From contig OW121850.1 of assembly GCA_933228895.1 (NCBI GenBank), positions 28,901,773 through 28,965,772 on the forward strand: a DNA stretch of 64,000 nt. The letters run 5' to 3'. Positions 11,390-21,819 of this stretch are shown one piece after another. The position numbers and the translations under genes are program-made. This stretch comes from Platycnemis pennipes (Eukaryota; Arthropoda; Insecta; Odonata; Platycnemididae). How positions within the stretch are numbered: the stretch's first letter is position 1; every line of letters starts with the position of its first letter. Below the pieces are notes generated by a model. The model made no database searches. It saw only the letters and a list, made by a program, of their open reading frames with translations, and was not told the origin of the DNA.

Positions 11390-11720
11390 ACTGGCTCTCT
11401 CACCCTTTCCTAGCATGCCCCACCCCTGAAGACTTGTTTTCGCCGAGGGAGCCGACGCCGAGGCGGCGCCGGCGACTCCCTCCGCTCCCTACCGAACCCA
11501 CCTACCGCACCCACCTCCCTCCCTGGAAGAGCGACCGCCCCTAGCCAGGCTGTCGCCACCGAGTTGTGACACCGGGAGTCCGAGCATCGCTCCTCCTCGG
11601 GGGCGCCGGCGAATTCGCTTCGAGGGCCCCCAGGTCAATAATCCCATTTTGCGAGAGGGCCCGGGCGATTGAGGCGCAGAAGGAAAGCGATAGTAGACGG
11701 GAATGGTGGATGCGGAAGAC
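11390..11720. other. GC-rich island
   Basis: CpG-dense, pyrimidine-rich then mixed. Frames on both strands (91 codons minus, 87 codons plus) are R/G/S/P-rich and overlap each other. No product recognised. Confidence 0.35.
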
Positions 11721-11950
11721 AGCCGGGTGCCTCTATGTGATCGGAAATCTATCCCAATATACACGCGATCCGTTAAGTGACAAATGCACGAAGTCCAGAG
11801 CCATCGAGAAAACTCTCGTCAGTCAATAGTAGCAATTTCCTTTCTATTTTATACCAAAAATCAATTCCTGCACTCTACCTCGGGATCTTTCAATTACCTT
11901 GTTATTACTTGTGTACCTAATATATAACTGAATACTCTACATATTTATTT

Positions 11951-12118
11951 AAACAGAAAAATCATCATCATCGGTCAACAATCCTAGGATTGGTTTTACG
12001 CAGCCCTCCACTGGATTCTTCTATCGGCAAACCTCTTCATATTGACGTAGCTCCTCTCTTTTATATCCTTCACAACTTGCTCCATATATCTCATACAAGA
12101 CCAAAAAAACAGAAAAAT
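11951..12118 (-). mobile_element. 144-bp LINE 3' fragment with perfect 12-bp target duplication
   Basis: AAACAGAAAAAT occurs at 11951-11962 and 12107-12118. Between them, read on the minus strand, is the C-terminal end of the same LINE ORF as at 1653-1837 and 25605-26719, with the CCGATGATGATG tail abutting the left duplication. It encodes only the last 35-40 residues (…KEKSYVNMKRFADRRIQW…). Inactive, strongly 5'-truncated. Confidence 0.75.
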
Positions 12119-12164
12119 AAGGGATCATAATTGGCGAACATGAGTGGTTAAAATATTTTCACCA

Positions 12165-12280
12165 TTTTTGGAGTAGGCGAATTTCCACATGGAAAATAAT
12201 CCACCTCGATCGGGGTACGAACCCGGACCCTCTGATATCCGTCCAGGTACTCAGCCTGTTAAGCTACCGTGGCTTTTTCT
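12165..12280 (-). mobile_element. tRNA-derived SINE, minus strand
   Basis: Read on the minus strand it starts with a tRNA-like head (GCCACGGTAGCTTAACAGGC, box A-like). About 35 bp later comes a box B-like GGGTTCGTACCCC, then GATCGAGGTGGATTATTTTC. The order and tail match the arms of the nested inverted repeat at 10863-11113, so they are probably one SINE family. No target duplication found. Confidence 0.5.
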
Positions 12281-12620
12281 TTCCTATGGAACTCTAAAAC
12301 CGTGGAAATTTTCCTTGTGCAATTTAATCTAAATTGGATTTCAGCGGGTGATTCCGCTAAGTCATTCGAGGCAAGTTCGCAATTCTTGCATACTATTTTC
12401 GGAGTCATTAAAAATGGTAAGGTAATGGATAAAGAAAGTCACTGTACCCAGAAAAATGCACTTACTAGGCTACCCATGTATTGTTGATTTGATAACCTAT
12501 TTATTTATACAATTTATATTATTTTAGATTCAAGAGCTTAGACGGAGAAATTTAAAGAGAATTAGGAGAATCTTGGAACCAACATCTACTTTTAATTGGT
12601 TAGTTGAATTCCAGACCTCT
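12281..12620. other. No gene recognised
   Basis: AT-rich spacer between a SINE and the hammerhead foldback element. Confidence 0.4.
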
Positions 12621-12622
12621 TT

Positions 12623-12816
12623 TTTAAAATATATGGATGGTTTTTCGGGAGTTGAGGTCCTTTTTTTGGAAAAAAAATTTGAAAACAAATTCATCATATA
12701 GAACTTTCCTGAAGAAGGAAGAAATATATTTTCCGAAACGTCTGCCAAAAGTTAAAATTTTTTTCAATTTCAAAAACAGGTCCTAAACTCTCGAAAAACC
12801 ATCCATATATTTTTAA
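12623..12816 (+). mobile_element. Foldback element with 39-bp inverted repeats around a hammerhead-like core
   Basis: The left arm 12623-12661 and right arm 12778-12816 are inverted copies differing at about 4 of 39 positions (core ATATATGGATGGTTTTTCG). Between them lies a hammerhead ribozyme-like core (12702-12753), and the sequence between arms and core is partly self-complementary as well. An RNA of the element would fold as one long hairpin with the hammerhead near its tip. No coding capacity. Hammerheads of this minimal type are known in Penelope-like elements and retrozymes; assignment to either is inference. No target duplication seen. Confidence 0.65.
12702..12753 (+). ncRNA. Candidate type I hammerhead ribozyme
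   Basis: In order: helix I 5' strand AACTTT (12702-12707), CTGAAGA (12709-12715; fits CUGANGA), helix II GGAA/TTCC (12717-12720 with 12731-12734), GAAA (12735-12738), minimal palindromic helix III ACGT (12738-12741), cleavage residue C (12742), and helix I 3' strand AAAGTT (12748-12753). All core residues required by the hammerhead consensus are present. The very short helix III matches the family of hammerheads known from Penelope-like retroelements, which are thought to cut efficiently as dimers. Activity not tested. Confidence 0.65.
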
Positions 12817-13615
12817 TAGAAACAAATATTTAAAATGGAGGACAATAAAGGATGAAGATTTCAGATTCGATGACTAAAATTCTCTTTTCGTACACCATAA
12901 AGAATTAAAATCTAAATATAACCGAGAGTAAGTGCATTCCTTCGTCACGTATTTACCTACTTTGAAAAAACTAACCAAATAAATTGTTCTCTGAAAATGA
13001 CTTAAAGGACGAAGTAGTGTTCTTCTTAATATGTAAGAAGTGTTTTTCGTAATGCTGATTAGAATAAATTCATATTATTGTTGAGCTACTCGGAAGATTC
13101 CTCAAAGGAGGCTGATTTTGAATGAAATGGCTTGTTTGTGTTTATTTTAACTGTTTGGGCTTTAAGACGCTTTTATATATTCACGATGGTATTTCCAGCT
13201 GAGAGATAAGTGGATTCTAGTAATTGTAGTAGTAGTAGTAGTAGATTGTAGTAATACCTTTTGAGAGACCTGAAAATTTGTGAAACTAAACGATAATTTA
13301 AAAAATAACGTATTAAATGCATTTTCCCAACCGAAAAAACAATGCTTATTTTATATCTCGAAATCAGAATCCGAGAATTCAATTCTTTCCAATAATTATG
13401 TGAATTAAACAATATATAAAATATCCTTCGCTTTCAGGCCAATACAAGTTTTTGCCCTTTCTTTATGTCCAAAAAAATCAATGAATTTTCTCCATATCAC
13501 TAGAAAAATAAAAGTTTAAATCCTATTTTTCTTTGATTGTGATTATCCCTTCAAAACGTTTTTCTTCGACTCAGAAAATTAATTTTCTTGCGTTTGGACA
13601 GGATATAAAAGAACC
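12817..13615. other. No gene recognised; short GTA microsatellite
   Basis: AT-rich DNA. A short (GTA)n run sits at about 13226-13245. Nothing else recognised. Confidence 0.45.
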
Positions 13616-13780
13616 AATTACTTGGTTTTCCACATTAATTTACTAAAAACGACCCGGATTTCGTTGCGTCGTAACAGCATCAGGTAATCACAGAATCAGT
13701 AACTTGGTTTTCCATATTTATTTATCACTCCGCGAAACCCGGGTCTTACGCAAAAAAATAAAATGTGGAAAACCAAATTA
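13616..13780. mobile_element. Double foldback with hammerhead remnants on both strands
   Basis: The outer inverted arms TTGGTTTTCCACATT (13622-13636) and AATGTGGAAAACCAA (13762-13776) match exactly, and a third copy of the arm word lies at 13704-13715. The left unit carries, on the minus strand, CTGATGC (13677-13683), GAAA (13659-13662) and the helix III/cleavage block ATCCGGGTC (13651-13659). That is a hammerhead core with the last A of CUGAUGA changed to C. The right unit keeps only the plus-strand half GAAACCCGGGTC (13734-13745), with its CUGAUGA and helix II lost. It reads as two adjoining degenerate copies of a hammerhead-bearing foldback. Confidence 0.55.
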
Positions 13781-15147
13781 CTGAACCTGCTAAAATGAGG
13801 CAAATCCACAAAGCCAATAACTTCAACTTCACTTTTTTTAAATTACTTGTTCTGAAGTCTCGTGTTCAATACATTCGGTTCCGGTTTCCTGTGAGAGAAT
13901 TATTTACATTAGTCATAAATCAGTGCTGGGTACATGACACGAACGCTGAGCTAACCTGAAAATATTTGAGACCTCATTTACAAAGTTAAACTGCAGTGAT
14001 AGAGTAAATTTTAAAATGAAATTAGTAGCTGATAAAAAAAGAGAGAATCCTCACAATTTTCCCTTACTAATCGCAAGCACATGCCATTATATTGTTACGT
14101 CTTAAATTCTACCTGTACATCTATATTTATGGCAATATTCACTAAGAAAGATGGCGCTTTTACCTGTCAAACACATTCCTAGATTGATGATGCTTAGCAC
14201 ATTTAAAAAAATGCTCAAAATATATTTCGATTCCTTGTGAAGTTCTCAGAGGAGTGAAGTTTCCTCGGATGTGTTTTCCGGGTAGGTACATATAGTACTC
14301 TGGTAACTGTTTTGCCGAATGCCTCAGCGGCGAACTTAATATGGACTAATGTGCAACCTTTTCGAGAAAAAGCATTTTGACATAACTAATATTTTACCAT
14401 CCACGAAGGTCATAATGTAAATCATTCTTCCCCATAAATAAGGATTAGTTGCTAGGAATTTGCATCGTCTGAGAAGATCATTATTACACTCTTTAAGTGA
14501 CTACTCCTCACAAGCTCCTTGATTGAAGTTACGGTAGTTTTAGCAATGACACAACTAATTGTGAAGTAATACACACCAATCCATTACACCGGCCTAAACA
14601 GTCGAAAAAGTATGGATTATCGCCTATTTTCTTCCCTTTATCTTTGAGGTCCACGGGAGTTTATTTTCGGCGTCCGAAAATTCACTGATTTCTTTTTGTC
14701 CGGACCACACCTTCCGACCTTGGCGCCATTCTAAAGTGGCGTTTATTATTACACTGACTACCCGTTGCCCACTCACTTGCCGGGGCCTGCCCTAGCCGCG
14801 GGCGAGGCGCTTTTTTAATGCCCCGCCAGTTAATCTCCCTCGGCACTCCTTTTCTCTGGCCCTGATTGTTGCTTGTCATGGCAGTGAAAAATACGGCAAA
14901 GGCTGACGCCGAAGATAAATCAATTACAACTCTTTCTCGACCCTAGAAACCCATATTAAAGAACATATTGCCTTCCATGCTCAGTCAAAATTGGCGGCAT
15001 TTATACACACCATGAACAAATATAACGCCAATAAATAATGATGGAGCTACAAATTAACCCCGAACGTATCAGATATCCATTATTCCATTATATGCATCCT
15101 TGAGACTTCAATCACTTCAAAATTCTCCACGAGTATTGAGGACTGAT
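13781..15147. other. No gene recognised
   Basis: AT-rich with a moderately GC-rich patch at 14690-14880. Only short frames; no repeat family assigned. Confidence 0.45.
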
Positions 15148-15235
15148 GCCGGCTGCTGTAGCCAGGTTGAAGATACGCCGTCTTGCTAGTGGTTACGTTT
15201 TCAAATCCCACCTAGAGCATGGCTGTTGTACTCAT
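15148..15235 (+). mobile_element. tRNA-derived SINE-like fragment
   Basis: A box A-like stretch near 15160 is followed by TTTTCAAATCCCACC (15200-15214), a box B-like motif. The following CTAGAG resembles the CTAGTG after the box B of the copy near 17838. A short, diverged copy; weak but consistent. Confidence 0.35.
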
Positions 15236-15790
15236 CTTCGAATAATTAAATCTGGTGAATGTTGCAAGATAAACTAGATAAGGTAAACTAGACAAGGTGA
15301 ACTAGATGTTAAAATAGCATATATCCAAAGCTCACCAATACTGGTCAAGAACTATGGAGGTGTTAGCGAAAAATAATGGCAATTTATGTCATTAACAGTA
15401 ACTTAAGTTTTACTGAATGATGAGTACTTACACTAATTTCTCAGTTTAATGACCACTCTAATTTCCTAATGGGGAATACGATTATGAATCGGAAATAGCT
15501 TAATATAAATTTGTCTCGAATGATATTTTGCAGTTTTTGCTCTCATAGAATCAACTACCGACATTATAAAAGACAAAAAAATGGCGAAGGGATAGATTAT
15601 GTGGAGTGACTAGAAATATATTATCCCCACGTTATCCACGCCACTCCTCGAATACTCTCGAGTCAGGAAACGTATCCATCTAGTCGTAGATCTTCCCGCA
15701 ATGGACGCAGCGCAAACGTTATCCTGTTCCGTTCAACTCGACTGGTCGGCAGGCCCGGCAAGCTGAGCAGTCGCTCCATTTACCCATTTC
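15236..15790. other. No gene recognised
   Basis: AT-rich spacer; nothing recognised. Confidence 0.4.
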
Positions 15791-16175
15791 CTCGTTGGCA
15801 TGCCACAACTATCATTCCCCCGTCCCTCCATTTCTTCAATTAGAGACCCCTCTCACCACCCACCCTCTATGTTTTGCATCCCCTATCTCGTGCCTTCATC
15901 ACCACCAAACACTAGTCAACACCCCCGAGTCTGACCACATCCTCCAAGTCCCGTTTCTCTTCCAACCCCCCCCCCCTCCCCCCAAACGCTTTTTGCTGAC
16001 GAGACTCTTCATAGCATTAACCCCTCCTTCGCTCTCTCATCCACTCCAACCCCTCAACGCCTTCTTGGATGTCCATACCATTTCCACTCCCTCTCTCCTC
16101 CGTTTCCTCTTTATTTCTCCACGATTCGCATTGCTACACACCAGCCCCACTCCGACTGCGAATGGCATAGCTGCC
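15791..16175. repeat. Pyrimidine-rich low-complexity tract
   Basis: C/T-rich on the plus strand with a C run at about 15967-15978. The 137-codon frame across it is P/S/L/T-rich and follows from the composition; I do not call it a gene. Confidence 0.45.
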
Positions 16176-16189
16176 CGACTCAGAAGATA

Positions 16190-16335
16190 CCAGGGGGTAG
16201 CCGAGTGAGTAGGGCGTTCGGCTATTCAGCGGTGTTTTCCGGGTTAAAGTCCGCGTGATGGTCCACTTCATCCTCTTAGTAAACCTTGGATATATGACTT
16301 GGTGGGCAACGAAACCTGCCTGGGGAGCCGCAACT
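16190..16335 (+). mobile_element. tRNA-derived SINE
   Basis: GGTAGCCGAGTGAGTAGGGC (16196-16215) fits a box A region, and GGGTTAAAGTCCGCG (16241-16255) fits box B. A different body follows, ending where the MITE begins at 16339. Typical SINE head. No tail repeat or target duplication was found, probably because the MITE lies against its end. Confidence 0.5.
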
Positions 16336-16338
16336 TAT

Positions 16339-16717
16339 GCCTGTTTCACACGATACTTGATCCAGTACAAGGACTAGTATACTCGCTAGTATGCTAGCTT
16401 CCCAGTACCGTGTGAACAGAACCTGTATATTGGCTGGCAAGCATACTAGCTAGTATACTCGCTGAGCTACTGGATTTCATACTTGATGCGGTACTAGATT
16501 TCTAGTAGGACCTAGCAGCCCAGTAGCCATCGACCAATCAAGTCACGTTACAGAAGCTGTGTGAACTTATGGAATAACCGGTTAATAGCAAGCACAAGGT
16601 CGATGATCGTGTGAAACCTCCAGGGACGGTTCCAATCATACTAGATTCCGTCCTCAATATCGAGTAGCGGCTAGCACACTAGGTCTTGTGCTGGATTAAG
16701 TATCGTGTGAAACGGGC
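16339..16717. mobile_element. 379-bp MITE with 27-bp terminal inverted repeats
   Basis: The left end GCCTGTTTCACACGATACTT (first 20 of 27) and the inverted right end GCCCGTTTCACACGATACTT agree at 25 of 27 positions over the full repeat. Internal segments (about 16373-16400 and 16430-16465) are rich in self-complementary CTAGTATACT-type words. There is no coding capacity, so it is a non-autonomous DNA element. The flanks (TTAT left, TTTAT right) do not give an unambiguous target duplication, so I do not assign a superfamily. Confidence 0.7.
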
Positions 16718-16972
16718 TTTATGTAGGGGTACTACTAAACTCCTCAGCTTGAATACGCGTATTTTTCACAACTTTGAGCCAAGTAAAATATTATTTCAAA
16801 CTTGTATCCATGGAACAAAACTTTTGAATCTAAGACTGCGGATTTGTTTCTATCAATAAACAAATATAATTGCGAAAACACTTTGAATATCGATGTATTT
16901 ATCATGAATGAAAATAAAGTTCGACAGAAAATAAAAGACTATATTGAGTGGTATTGGAAAATATTGAGCGAT
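16718..16972. other. No gene recognised
   Basis: AT-rich spacer between the MITE and the next foldback. Confidence 0.4.
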
Positions 16973-17093
16973 GGCAATTTACTATATTAATAAGAAACAA
17001 ATTTAATACAACCTAGGTTTCAATGACACTGTGTCATCTTCAGGTGCTGACATAGGTCGCATTAAACTTGGTTTTTAAACTATGGTAAATTGC
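16973..17093 (-). mobile_element. Foldback element with a hammerhead-like core on the minus strand
   Basis: The left side GGCAATTTACTATATTAA… and the right side, inverted, run as imperfect complements from the ends (GCAATTTAC at 16974-16982 and its complement at 17085-17093) up to the core. Here the terminal repeats are plainly the outer part of helix I. The core is on the minus strand. The copy has the same overall plan as 12623-12816 but different arm sequence. Confidence 0.6.
17002..17066 (-). ncRNA. Degenerate hammerhead ribozyme candidate
   Basis: Minus strand, in order: CTGAAGA (complement of 17037-17043), helix II TGACA/TGTCA (17024-17028 with 17032-17036), two unpaired T, GAAA (17018-17021), palindromic helix III ACCTAGGT (17011-17018), then U as the residue before the cleavage point (17010). 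The outer helix I pairs 17001-17010 with 17059-17069. The two extra bases before GAAA and the U at the cleavage position should weaken or abolish activity. The palindromic helix III is characteristic of the Penelope-type hammerheads. Confidence 0.5.
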
Positions 17094-17784
17094 AATTTTG
17101 TTTCTTCTTTGCAAATAAGTAAAGTGACCGTTGGCCTGAGTGCTATATTTACTGCATGATGAATGAGTTTAAGAAATATCTCTAAATTAGGGTTTTTTTT
17201 TAAATAATAATGCCCGGCAATATCAGGAGGATGTGTCCGCAGGCAGATAAAGGAAGAGAGGTGAGCTTAAAAGTAAAATACAGTTGATTTGAACGACCTG
17301 CTTCATGCAGATAGTCCAAATATTTCGTAACGAATTTATACCATAACTGGTTAGCACGATTCTTAGAGATCAGCTTAGAAGTCAATAGCTACAAATATAT
17401 GCAATTAATGTAGCCGTACTGGGTTCACTTATTTGAATATCTTCACGGTATATCAAAACTTAATGAAACCTTTGGATCTCTCAGTGGCGTTTTAATTTCG
17501 TACGACTTTTATGGCATCATTAGCCATAAATTACATAGCCCCCATGAAGCCCTAAAAAAATAATTACCGCCTGTTGAAACGCGACTCCAGAATTGTTGAC
17601 AAACAACTAGTGACAGCATGAAATAGGTACTCTCTATAAAATTTCAAGGAAATTCAAGCACATGTATTCGGAAAAAGAATTTTCATGGCCTTCAGATAAT
17701 ACCTTTTCATCTTTTTAGGAGTCAAAACTTTCTCGGAGAGATAATTTGTGTGATAAGAAAAGTTACTCCTAGGTATAGAATAGT
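17094..17784. other. No gene recognised
   Basis: AT-rich; only short frames with no resemblance to known families. Confidence 0.45.
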
Positions 17785-17940
17785 GCTTTCAGCCAGCCAC
17801 TTCAGTTAAGTTGGCCTGACAACTCAAAGGGCTCTGGTTCAAATCTCGCCTAGTGAATATGTATTGCGATTACGTTTGAATGAGATTCAAGTGCAAGTTA
17901 GGTTGAACGGCGCGACATAGCCTTTGCAGTAGTAGTACCT
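17785..17940 (+). mobile_element. tRNA-derived SINE-like element
   Basis: A tRNA-like head (AGCCACTTCAGTTAAGTTGG) is followed by CTGGTTCAAATCTCGCC (17831-17847), a good box B. The adjoining CTAGTGAATATG resembles the sequence after box B in the copy at 15148. No target duplication seen. Confidence 0.4.
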
Positions 17941-20900
17941 TTAGATCTGATTCTGCAAACAATAGTGTAAGAGCTATCATTTAGAAAGATGGTGAAAATG
18001 GCAATGTCACAATATTTGAACCCGTTTAGCATATAATAATGCATTAAAATGATGCCCTACATGCGAAACATTATGACTCAATGACAATAGAGCAATCAGT
18101 TACTGATAATATTGAAGACCAACGAGATAAATCTCACTCGTCAAATGCTTATGATTCACGACAAGAATAATTATTCTCATTTCCTTAAACACAAATCTTT
18201 CTCTATGATACATGGCTGGTTTCTAGTTTTATTTACATATTGCCTCAAGTTACTTGCAGAAAGAAACTCCTAAGCAACGTATTAATCAAACGAAGACCTC
18301 ACTTGTAAATGAGTGTCCAACCACTCCTATGGAGCGACTCTTCAATTGAGACGCGTAAACAAGGCAGAAACATTCACTACCTCCAACTCCTTCAGCTATC
18401 CTCTCCGTGTTCTTTATCCTTTTATTTACTGACCCTCTTCACTTTCACTGCCGCCCTCCACCATCTTAACTCCGTAGTCCCCATCTCTGAACCGTACACT
18501 CTATACCCTCCCCTCCCCACTACCTTTAAGAAACCCCTTTCTCTCCGCCTCCTTAGGGGAAAAAATTCCCCATTCGCCTAAGGGACGTGAGAACGAGCCC
18601 CATTCATTAGTCCGGGTGAGGAGGGAGGGGGAAAGTGATCCCGTGAAGGGATGAATTTTTTCAGCTGCTCTGGAAAGGTGCTTCGCGAGCCCTTTCGTCT
18701 CGCATTGCCTATTTAATTTTTTCCCTAAGTCAAGTACTGGTTTTCAAAGGAGTCTTTTCCACACAAGGGCGCAGGGCGGAGGATCGAGATTTCCTCACTC
18801 GCGTTGTTTGCCCAAAGGATTTGCGTGCAAATATCAAGGAGTGTGGAAGGGCAAGGTGTCCTACGCCTTTAGCCTGTGAGCGGTAGGGCACCTGCAACAG
18901 GAAACACTCTAGCAGATTTTTGACTAGCGGAATTGCAGATGGACAAATATTCGCGTCTCAAAACTTACCTAGTTAATAATTAGGTATAAGAGAATGCGGG
19001 GATAGCAATAATCTTGATTCATTAGCGTACAAGTTAATAAATTGATTGTTACCTAATTATAAATGACAGTATATAACTATAAAATCGTTAAAAAAACTCC
19101 ATTGTATATAGACCCTTAATTAGAAGAGAAGAGTTTTTGGCCCCCTGAAGTGTCCTCATACGTAGCTTAGCATTCCGTGTAAAGATGAGTAAATCTTAAG
19201 CATTTAATCATGTCTTATTTAAAAGAGTTTGTCATCTCGTAATATATCCCGCAGATGAAAGCATTACTCCATTTTCAAAGTGAACAGCTGTTTCAAAGCA
19301 GAGAAAATGCTTTCTTCTTCTGATAAGAAAAATACAGAGCATAATTACTTGTTAATTTTACATTGCAAAACTAGAGACCTTTTGAAAAATTATCACGAAA
19401 TAGCTGTTAGTTTTCAAATGAGTGAGGAAAATTACAAAAATAGCATAAAATAGTAGTGGTGGTTTTGAGTGAAAGAGGTGCTTCTACGGTCAAGGCAATG
19501 CGTACGTAAATTAATGACAAAAATATTAAATATACAGGATATCTTGTTGATGGCCGCAGTCATGCGACACGATTGTTTTCTCATTATTTTTATCATTTGT
19601 ATTGATACTAGATATAATCTTAGAAAATTATAAGACAGCAACAAATATTATTTCTCCTAGCATTTCTTTAATTACCGTAAGAAAAAATGGCATTTTTCTT
19701 ATGGAAAACGCTAATCTTGTCTCGTTTAACAAACCCACTTAAATGGTAAATTCAATGCATCAGGCACACTATCAAGACTATTTTTATAGTAAACACTTAT
19801 CAGCAGGAAATCGCCGTCAGTTCTCGCAGAAGAAAGAAATGATCGAACAGGAAAAGGTGAGTGTAGAAAAAGAGAATTTAGACGGATACGTTAGGTGGGT
19901 TGGAGGCAGAGGAAGATGGGAAGGGAAATAACATTTGGAGAGACGGGAAGGGAATATCAAGACGTAGGTTTGAGCCATAAAAGAAACTGAAATGTAATTG
20001 GTTCTTTTCTCTACTTCCCGGCGAGAATGGTGATGAGGGAAGGCGAAAGTTGGCCGTTAAGTGCTCTTGAAAATGGAGAGATGAAGAGATAGGATTTAAG
20101 GGAGAAGGGATGAGTGTGGGAGGGAGGGGGCAGAGAAAAGAAGCAAGTGAGGAACGCAGTAGTAACAAAGAAGGAAAAGGCTGGGGGAAAGGCTGGGATC
20201 CAAGAGCGATCACCTGATTGCTATGCAACGAAATGGCCGAGGCTCCAAAGCGCGGAGGGGCTGAGCTTAAATTATCTCTCGAGAATCGCGAGGGCCTATG
20301 ATAATAAAACAACAAGTATCGAGGCTTAAGAGATTAGGACTTAAAATGATTAGGTTTTCCGAGTGCTAAAAAGGACATTAAGGAAGCATATTGCAATACT
20401 CCTTCCGCGGCCAGTTTAGTTCTCTGAATATCTTGGGAAAACTGGAGCGGGAGTACATTGAATATTTATCAGAGTTGGAAAGACGGCAGGGGTGTTTCGC
20501 GTTCACGGTCGCGGAAAAATGCAGTTTTTTTATATGGATCTCCTTAGCATCATTTGAGGAAACAGCTGCTATTCCAGGTTGATAAAATTAATGAAATTAA
20601 ATTTTCAATGGTTGCGGCGCTGCTCCGACCAAAAATATTTGAAAAACAATTCGCCCAAGAATGAATTTTAGCTCCACTCCCTAAAACGACCATTATTTAT
20701 GACCATTTTGGAATGGGAGATAGTTCAACAGTAAAAGAAGAGCAGAGTCATCAAGTGGGTACAGTAATGCAAATATGGATTGGGTAAACTCCCAGCTCCA
20801 TCATTCTGTTTCTTAACCCTTTCGATTTCGCAAAACTTCGTTTTCTTTCTCCCAGAAAGCTCACAGTTGTTTTGAAAATGTTAACATCTTGATACCCTAT

Positions 20901-20979
20901 CATTTGACCTTGGCGTTTGAGGTTTACAACACATTCTTTGAAACATATTTCGGATTGATTTGAATAATATTAATATTGA
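17941..20979. other. No gene recognised
   Basis: About 3 kb without an assignable feature. It includes a pyrimidine-rich patch (18390-18560), a GC-richer patch (18590-18900) and a purine-rich tract (19855-20210) whose frames follow composition. I see no repeat family or promoter. Confidence 0.4.
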
Positions 20980-21420
20980 GTCAAAGAGGAAATTTATGAA
21001 AAGATTTGTATGGAGTGTACTAACAGATGGATGTGAGACATTAGACACTAAGAAAGAGTGAAACCACCAAGCTTGAAGCTGCAGAACTGTAGTTTTGGAG
21101 GAGAATATCAAGAACTAGGTGGGCCGATAGAAAAGCAGATGAGCAAGTGCTAAATCAAGTACATACGGAAATATAACTATTGAAAGCTATTACGGCAAGG
21201 AAAGATAAACTCATCGAACACCTTCTACGGTACGACACCACACAAAATATTTTTGTAGCTAAAATTCTTGGGAAAAAAATGAGAGGGAGACCAAGAATCT
21301 CGTATTTAAAAGCTATGGCGATGGAAATGGGATGGGACTCGTATACTGAAATGAAGATAATGGCTGGAGACAAAGACGATTGGAGGTCGTGGCTGCGCGA
21401 CAAGGCTCTATGCCTTTAAA
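20980..21420 (+). pseudogene. LINE reverse transcriptase C-terminal region (pseudogene)
   Basis: The first part reads, with frameshifts and stops, as KRFVWSVLTDGCET, matching the common LINE segment VWSVxLYGCETW. The last 79 codons (21180-21419) are open: an ARKDKLIEHLLRYDT block, then MRGRPRISYLKAM and a tail ending DKDDWRSWLRDKALCL. These correspond to the usual I-GH-LRHD, KRGRGRP and D-x-WR motifs at the end of the ORF. The mutated upstream part shows it is inactive. A related but distinct family lies on the minus strand at 63150-63614. Confidence 0.7.
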
Positions 21421-21453
21421 TTTGAAAAAATCCTTGTGATCAGGTCCATTAAT

Positions 21454-21817
21454 GTGACGTGGGTACCTTACATGCGATTAACTAGGAGTCGAATCTTTCT
21501 TATCGCTAACTTAATTAACTCATACAATTAAGCGTCAGAACATTCGTTCTCCACAGGCCGTGTCGCATCAGTAAGGCCGCATTCCGTCGTAGCTGCTCAC
21601 TGTCAGTCGCCTTCCTAAGTGTTAAGGGGCCTGGTGTGACGTGGGTGCCTTATATGCAATTAACTAGGAGTCGAATTTTTCTTATCACTAACTTGATTAA
21701 CTCATACAATTAAGCGTCAGATCATTCGTTCTATAGAGGCTGAGTCGCATTAGTAAGGCCGCGTTCCGTCGTAGCTGCTCACTGTCAGTCGCATTCCCAA
21801 GTGTTAAGGGACCTGAT
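21454..21817. repeat. Two tandem copies of a 182-bp unit
   Basis: Unit 1 (21454-21635) starts GTGACGTGGGTACCTTA and unit 2 (21636-21817) starts GTGACGTGGGTGCCTTA. Most of the length aligns with scattered substitutions, roughly 85-90% by eye. A word like the unit end (AAGGGACCTGATG) follows unit 2. It may be a two-copy satellite fragment or a local duplication. It begins about 30 bp after the LINE stop codon, so it could also derive from a LINE 3' UTR. No coding content. Confidence 0.75.
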
Positions 21818-21819
21818 GT

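Noticed and set aside
15795..16208. 137-codon plus-strand frame
   Set aside because: Lies on a pyrimidine-rich tract and is P/S/L/T-rich; runs into a SINE head at its end.
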